NCBI RefSeq assembly: GCF_000003605.2
Contig: NW_003151759.1
Coordinates: forward strand, 68,125-79,357
DNA: 11,233 nt
Origin: Saccoglossus kowalevskii
Lineage: Eukaryota > Hemichordata > Enteropneusta > Harrimaniidae
Direction: 5' to 3'
Shown: positions 6,926 through 11,233 of the stretch, in pieces
How the letters are laid out: every line of letters starts with the position of its first letter
Numbering within the stretch: position 1 is the stretch's first letter
The notes under the pieces: generated by a model
Told to the model about the DNA's origin: nothing
The model's database searches: none
The model's input: the letters and a program-made list of their open reading frames with translations, nothing else
Translations under genes and position numbers: made by a program

Positions 6926-7123
6926 GAGATGAATTCCAATCTGTTTTTCCAAACAACGGGGCCTGTCGTGCGATTCCGTGGTATGTTAAACGTACTCTGA
7001 GATGAAAAGATCAACAGCACCCGTAAGGTACTGCAACCAAATTTAACCATGTGTGCCTTCATGGATGGCATGCAATTTGATAATTCTGCCGCAGTTACAA
7101 GCAACTCCAATGAAAACCAATGA
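6926..7123 (+). other. Interrupted open frame (24 codons, TGA, 40 codons), unknown
   Basis: After a possible acceptor (AATGTTTAACAG) the frame reads FFQTTGPVVRFRGMLNVL, then TGA (6998-7000). It continues without a break through KVLQPNLTMCAFMDGMQFDN to TGA at 7121-7123. The opposite strand is also open here (7191-6919), so the stretch simply has few stops. It could be a terminal exon with a nonsense mutation, a decayed element or chance. No family was recognised. Confidence 0.18.
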
Positions 7124-7199
7124 GAAGTGCGAACAATGCACAACATCAAAAAAGAATTTTGACAACTATGAATCATTTGGACTTTTTCCATAGACCTTT

Positions 7200-8100
7200 A
7201 TACATGATTGTCTTTTATAACATATCTATACTTTCTTCGCATCGTTTTTAAAAGGTATGTTTTTGAACATCTATATTTATGTTCAAAACACGCTCGACTA
7301 CTTTCCACTGTCACGATTCATTCTGCTAACATAAGTCAGTCAATTGTATTAGATACGTTGGGTAAATTCTTTTGAATGCTGCATCATTTTTGGTAGTTTG
7401 ATCTAGTGCATCATATTAATTTTCATATTATTATTATTCCCGAGAATGTGACAAGTTACATTTGACATTACCCGTTACACATTATGTGAGTATGTTTGTT
7501 TTTGGCACCGACATACATACTTAATTTTCTTGTAATTTCACAGTTAAAAAGACGTTGTATTTGTATATATATATTATTGTTTGTTTCGTATACCAAATAC
7601 ATCACAAAACCCGTTCCCATGTTACCCTATGCTATGTTATGTTTGTTTTTAATCTAAAAAAATTGTTTATTTATTAAGCTCTCTATAATGTCATGATATA
7701 TTATTGATGCATATATAATTTAGTCTTGGTGCCTCTTCTCTTTTTGTGCTGTATGTTGTGTCTATTTGTTTGTTTGTTTGAAAAAAATGCTTAACGAAAT
7801 CTTCTTCTCAAACTCGGTGGGTGTACCTGACAGAGGAAAATCAGCATTGTATATGTTAACATATTTCTTGCCATTTTGAATCAATGAACACATGAACACA
7901 TGACACGAACTGCCTACTTTCGATCCTGATCTTAACTATATTAGGGTTTCTGTAATTTTTTTTTATACTTGCTCTGTTTGTTATTCTCATTTTCCCGTCA
8001 TTATGGGAAATGCATTGATATAGGGAATGTCCTCTCTAATTGTTTGTTTTAAATCTTCAGTCTAGGAATAGTAATAGTCGTCACCAATAAAATTAATGAT
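7200..8100. other. AT-rich non-coding stretch with simple repeats
   Basis: No convincing coding frame. It contains an inverted repeat TTTTGAACA (7261-7269) with TGTTCAAAA (7280-7288), an AT run near 7567, four TTTG units at 7765-7780, and AATAAA at 8086-8091, which could serve as a plus-strand polyadenylation signal. Confidence 0.5.
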
Positions 8101-8121
8101 GGTTGGGTTGGGTTGGGTTGA
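8099..8121 (+). repeat. G-rich GGGTT pentamer tract
   Basis: GGTTGGGTTGGGTTGGGTTG has three GGG runs and one GG run spaced by TT. It is a short pentanucleotide repeat with weak G-quadruplex potential. It is not the TTAGGG telomere repeat. Confidence 0.7.
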
Positions 8122-8261
8122 GTGTCATCAGACCTTATTAATATGCACAATTCTAATAACTAGAAACATATTGCAGATAGGCACGTGCAACTAATGCTAT
8201 AATCAAGACGTCAAACAACAGAACTCAGTTTCCACTGAATGAAACATAAATATAAAACCCA

Positions 8262-8660
8262 GTGAATAAGGTCAAAATAATAAATGATTTTAATATCGAA
8301 GAATATCCTGCATTAATGCTTCAGAGATTTTTCAAAATATTTCTAGTGCAATTTTTCAATATGTGTGGAATTTGTATCACACATACCTGCACCGATCAAA
8401 CAAACATCAGCCATATTTACATGATTTTGTTTCATGATCTAATGATGCTATTTTTTGATAACACAACAAAGATGGGATACTACGTGTATGTATCCACAGT
8501 CATTTCGATTTGTCATTACAAGCGTGTTGGTTGTATGACTGTACGTACCTACGTATGCGTAGTATGGATTTCCACTGAATTCGTATCAGGTCTCAGTGGT
8601 CCCAATGCATCAATATACCGAGTTTCATTGAAATCAAATAATTGTTTCCGGAGATATTGA
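8262..8660 (+). other. Longest single open frame (132 codons), doubtful gene
   Basis: This is the longest uninterrupted frame, starting at GTG; the first ATG is about 18 codons in. The peptide is rich in I, F, C, T and Y, has no recognisable domain and no signal peptide at its start, and includes a weakly hydrophobic FFKIFLVQFFNMCGICI. Its last 25 codons run into the repeat at 8585-8671, which argues against a real gene. It is probably a chance frame in AT-rich or repeat-derived DNA. Confidence 0.12.
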
Positions 8661-8920
8661 CACACAGACATCCATGAATACAGACACCTACGCAGACATG
8701 ATTCTGTGCGCAGAACAATCCAAAGCACATCTGGCCATATACTTTCACCATATGAACTCACCCACCAATAGTATGCTGAAAATATATAAAAGACTTGATG
8801 AGCAAATAGTCAAAAAATATTCAAAAATATAGATAAATGAAACAATTTATCAGGTCTTGCATTCCCCCATAAGCATCTATGTATCCAGTTTCATTGGAAG
8901 TACAGATACACACACATTTG
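8585..8920 (+). repeat. Two copies of a retroposon-tail-like repeat (8585-8690 and 8849-8920)
   Basis: CAGGTCTCAGTGGTCCCAAT (8587) and CAGGTCTTGCATTCCCCCAT (8851) are followed, 34-36 bases further on, by AGTTTCATTG in both copies (8621 and 8887). Each copy then runs into CA-rich sequence (GACACACAGACA and GATACACACACA). AGTTTCATTGAAATC followed by GGAGATATTGACACACAGAC strongly resembles 3' tails of RTE-type LINEs and the SINEs that use them. I infer remnants of such elements; the heads were not identified. Confidence 0.55.
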
Positions 8921-8929
8921 CATAAATCT

Positions 8930-9480
8930 GCATATCATTTGCATACGCAGTGCATATTTCATAAACCCAGTAAGTTGTGGGCATTTAATGTTTATGTATT
9001 TTTTAAACAATTTTTATTTTTATGTCTATTTGTGAGAAAATAAAATTGAGAAATAAGTTGCGTCGTCACAGATATCCACAACATATCCACAATCGGGAAC
9101 CAGAGAATTCACAAAAAATACGAATGGGGTATGTTCCCAGAAAATGAATGTGAAAAAAATATGCTGACTGATACTAAATCAAATTGACAGTGAACCGCAA
9201 AAAAATCACATACTGCTGACTAATACTAAAACGAATAAATGTAGACAGATTTTGGTATAAAATATTGCTATAGGCGTTAACATATGAGCGCATGTATAAC
9301 AATGCCATCCACTCTGCTTTGTGTGCTGTGTAAAGAGGTGATTCAATAACACAATATAATTGATATATAGCACAATATCATTTAGGGCGCAAGCTGACGC
9401 ATCCTGAATAGGCAACCAAAACGTGAACCACACGCACAAAACATAATGTCATTAAACCCCACATTTTGAACAGATAGCTA
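8930..9480. other. AT-rich non-coding stretch with a 52-bp partial duplication
   Basis: TGCTGACTGATACTAAA (9162) and TGCTGACTAATACTAAA (9214) lie 52 bases apart, both preceded by runs of A, an imperfect tandem duplication spanning about 9151-9236. The minus frame at 9439-9206 is not protein-like enough to call. Confidence 0.5.
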
Positions 9481-9521
9481 TGGTGTGTTCTACCAAATGC
9501 CTTTGTGTGTTAACGTCTGTG

Positions 9522-9605
9522 ATGACATCATGGACAATTTTAACGTTGTCACAAAAAGGTGTCTGCCTAAAGTAGGATTGATCTACTGTATGTGGATGAC
9601 GTCAT
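9522..9605. promoter_or_regulatory. CRE-like pair: TGACATCA and palindromic ATGACGTCAT
   Basis: ATGACGTCAT (9596-9605) is a perfect 10-bp palindrome containing the CRE consensus. TGACATCA with a near-palindromic flank lies 74 bases to the left (9523-9530). CREB/ATF factors could bind them. No gene start is apparent nearby. Confidence 0.3.
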
Positions 9606-9952
9606 AGAGTGCTGACCTAAGCCCGGTTGAAAGGGCTTTGGTGAATACTGTTTAGCTTGTCAGTTGAGGCTAAAAGGTCACTGACAGCCCTGTGACAGAA
9701 TAACAATAGTTAATCATCCTGGATCAAGGCTTTGAATACATAAAAAGATCACTATTTCCTTTGATACTGTCATTAAATGGATACAAAAGTCCAGAGATGG
9801 CAATGCAATTGAGTAACTATATACGTTCACAAATTAATTACTGTTTGAAAGTGACCCATATTCAAACCCGTATTATGAAGCAATTGTTTAATAATATCCA
9901 GAGACATCAGAGAGCATGAATAGAACATAAAATCCCAGAGTTGTGTCCCCCT

Positions 9953-10172
9953 TTAAAGGGCGGTGGTCGTCGCGCCGCGCATGTGTGACATTTGTTAAAC
10001 ATTGATTTCCCCCACAACACAATGCGCTCTTCTAATGGAAATCACGAGTACGTGCTTTGACCTGGGCGCGACTAATTACACCAATTACCATCAGTGACTC
10101 GTCCGATAACTTCAAATCACCAAAGAAATTACCTAGTTAAATCTTGGTAACGTCTCGGTTTATATTCGTTCT
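9953..10172 (+). mobile_element. MITE-like element, copy 1 (no visible right terminus)
   Basis: It aligns with the copy at 10713-10895: GGTGGTCGTCGCGCCGCGCA versus GGTAGTCGTCGCGCTGCGCA, then TGTGACATTTGTTAAACATTGA, TAATGGAAATCAC, TCAAATCACC/CCAATCACCTAATA and CTTGGTAACGTCT, in the same order. Copy 1 has about 45 extra bases between CTTTGA (10035) and ATAACTTC (10106). It lacks a recognisable right terminal inverted repeat and runs into the 21-bp minisatellite. A 12-bp palindrome CCCTTTAAAGGG (9949-9960) marks its left edge. Confidence 0.6.
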
Positions 10173-10200
10173 ACGGTGGCCTATAAGTGACAATATATAT

Positions 10201-10411
10201 TTATTTCATCGCGGCAAAACTCCATTATTTCACAGAAAACTTTATTATTTCACGGCGAAACTATATTTCAAGACACTTTACTTTACGACAAAACTCTACA
10301 ATTTGACGGCAAATTCTATTGTTTCATTGCACAACTTTATTATTTGACGGCAAAACACTGTTACTTCACGGCAAAACTCAACAATTTGACGGCAACACTA
10401 TATTATTTGAA
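10201..10411 (+). repeat. About 21-bp degenerate minisatellite (about 10-11 units)
   Basis: The consensus TTATTTCACGGCAAAACTCTA recurs with changes: TTATTTCATCGCGGCAAAAC, TTATTTCACAGAAAACTTTA, TTATTTCACGGCGAAACTAT, TTATTTGACGGCAAAACACT, TTACTTCACGGCAAAACTCA and others. Most spacings are 19-23 bases. In one plus frame it gives heptad peptide repeats (LFDGKTL, LLHGKTQ, QFDGNTI), which I regard as a by-product of the 21-base period. It lies between the two MITE-like copies. Confidence 0.85.
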
Positions 10412-10712
10412 GGTATTCAAGTAATAGTATGGTTTCAAGGCGAAGAGCAGTGCGCCTTGGGTGCGCCCTCTATCGGTAAGAACAGTTGTAGTCACGGTGT
10501 TGGACATTGTTTATCGAACGAATATATATGATTAAACGAAAACGAAATGCGACAACCCCGGCGAATTTCGTTTTTTAATTTAACTCCAATAACGCCGTTT
10601 AAATTGAGAATAAGATCCAAGTTCAATGGAAATGGGATTTGGTTATACCAGTACACCAGCATCCTCAGCTAAGGTTGTTATCAAATACAATAAACATAAC
10701 TTAAGTATGTTG
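10412..10712. other. Spacer between repeats, nothing assigned
   Basis: No coding frame of note. It contains a GC-richer tract around 10440-10475 (GTGCGCCTTGGGTGCGCCC, with two GTGCGCC-type words) and otherwise AT-rich sequence. Confidence 0.4.
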
Positions 10713-10715
10713 TTA

Positions 10716-10980
10716 AAGAGCGGTAGTCGTCGCGCTGCGCATGTGCGACATTTGTGTTGATAAACATTGATCTTCCCACAATCCAGTTAGTGTGCTTTTG
10801 TAATGGAAATCACAAGTATGAGGTTTGATAGATATCTTCCAATCACCTAATAAATACCTAATTAAAGCTTGGTAACGTCTGAGTTCGTACTTGTTGATCT
10901 GCGTAACAGTCAAAGTCACCATCTTTGTTTATATGAGACCCATATATCTTGCGCATGCGTGGCGCGATGACTACACTCGT
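10716..10980. mobile_element. MITE-like non-autonomous DNA element with terminal inverted repeats
   Basis: The left end GGTAGTCGTCGCGCTGCGCA (about 10722) matches the reverse complement of the right end, GTGTAGTCATCGCGCCACGC (about 10956-10975). Over about 28 bases I count roughly 22 matches. The element is about 265 bp with no coding capacity, which fits a MITE. A second, truncated member lies at 9953-10172. Possible target duplications are unclear: GTTGTT occurs near both sides but not at exact positions. The termini contain GCGCATGTGCG and GCGCATGCG, close to the NRF-1 binding consensus, which may be incidental. Confidence 0.6.
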
Positions 10981-11233
10981 GAGTTTTTTGTTGTTGTTTT
11001 TACATGTGCGCATAATTTAGCATAAATTGCAGTGAGAATATTTCGTAAGAAAACCTTTTAAAATTGAATATTATAATATGTGAACTTGTCATGTTTTTTT
11101 TTTAAAAAAACTGTAAAATATTATAGATGAAAAGCCGTTTTAGCAACGGTTACCAAAGACCACAAAGAAAACACTTTTTCTTGTTGAAAAACACCTAAAT
11201 TATTGTCAACTTTTTAATAAATTTAGACATAAA
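10981..11233. other. AT-rich tail, no gene seen
   Basis: It contains TTTTTTTAAAAAAA (11097-11110), a 14-bp palindromic homopolymer pair, and TTTTTAATAAA near the right edge. No coding frame or RNA gene is supported. Confidence 0.5.

Noticed and set aside
8099-8121. Interstitial telomere repeat
   Set aside because: The unit is GGGTT, not TTAGGG, and only about four units are present.
8549-8761. Minus-strand 70-residue frame
   Set aside because: It lies over the retroposon-tail-like repeat and is antisense to another open frame; no domain.
10144-10531. Plus-strand frames of 67 and 70 residues with heptad-like peptide repeats
   Set aside because: They are explained by the 21-bp minisatellite; the frames shift between units and have no homology.

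Overview
The window looks like nuclear DNA of a marine-type invertebrate. A mollusc or another lophotrochozoan is my best guess, but nothing here fixes the phylum. The evidence is AT-rich non-coding sequence, one clear protein exon with canonical GT-AG borders, a decayed APE-type non-LTR retrotransposon, minisatellites and MITE-like repeats. There are no bacterial-type operons, ribosome binding sites or tRNA/rRNA genes.

Layout. 1-270 is a CpG-richer patch with a perfect 10-bp CACGTG palindrome and short repeats. 270-996 is AT-rich and holds a diverged direct repeat. 997-1193 (minus) is the only confident host coding sequence: a sulfatase exon of the arylsulfatase B/I/J type, with the metal-binding DD and the C-x-P-S-R formylglycine site. 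Its upstream exon must lie to the right (start of the gene) and its later exons beyond the left edge; none could be found in the window. About 1510-2180 is a 45-bp minisatellite of about 15 units, each with a small inverted repeat. It abuts about 0.9 kb of dead non-LTR ORF2 (2195-3096, minus) that covers the endonuclease end and the linker before the reverse transcriptase; the reverse transcriptase itself is absent and the array stands where it would begin.

3100-6100 is the least explained part. It contains several coding-like open blocks I cannot assign to a family, mostly on the minus strand. Two of them (4500-4733 and 4873-5027) have GT-AG-type borders and matching phase. They may be a small unknown gene, a pseudogene or a decayed transposon. 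6100-9900 is mostly AT-rich intergenic or intronic sequence with scattered simple repeats, CRE-like palindromes, an odd interrupted frame at 6926-7123 and two copies of a retroposon-tail-like repeat near 8.6-8.9 kb. 9950-10980 holds two related copies of a MITE-like element 760 bp apart. The second has clear terminal inverted repeats, and a 21-bp minisatellite lies between the copies.

There is no operon-like gene cooperation to describe. The simplest reading is one sulfatase gene on the minus strand whose upstream intron or 5' flank has collected repeats. I found no convincing new defence or mobile system. The best leads are the paired unknown exons at 4.5-5.0 kb, the array/retroelement junction at about 2.19 kb and the terminal-inverted-repeat element at 10.7-10.98 kb.
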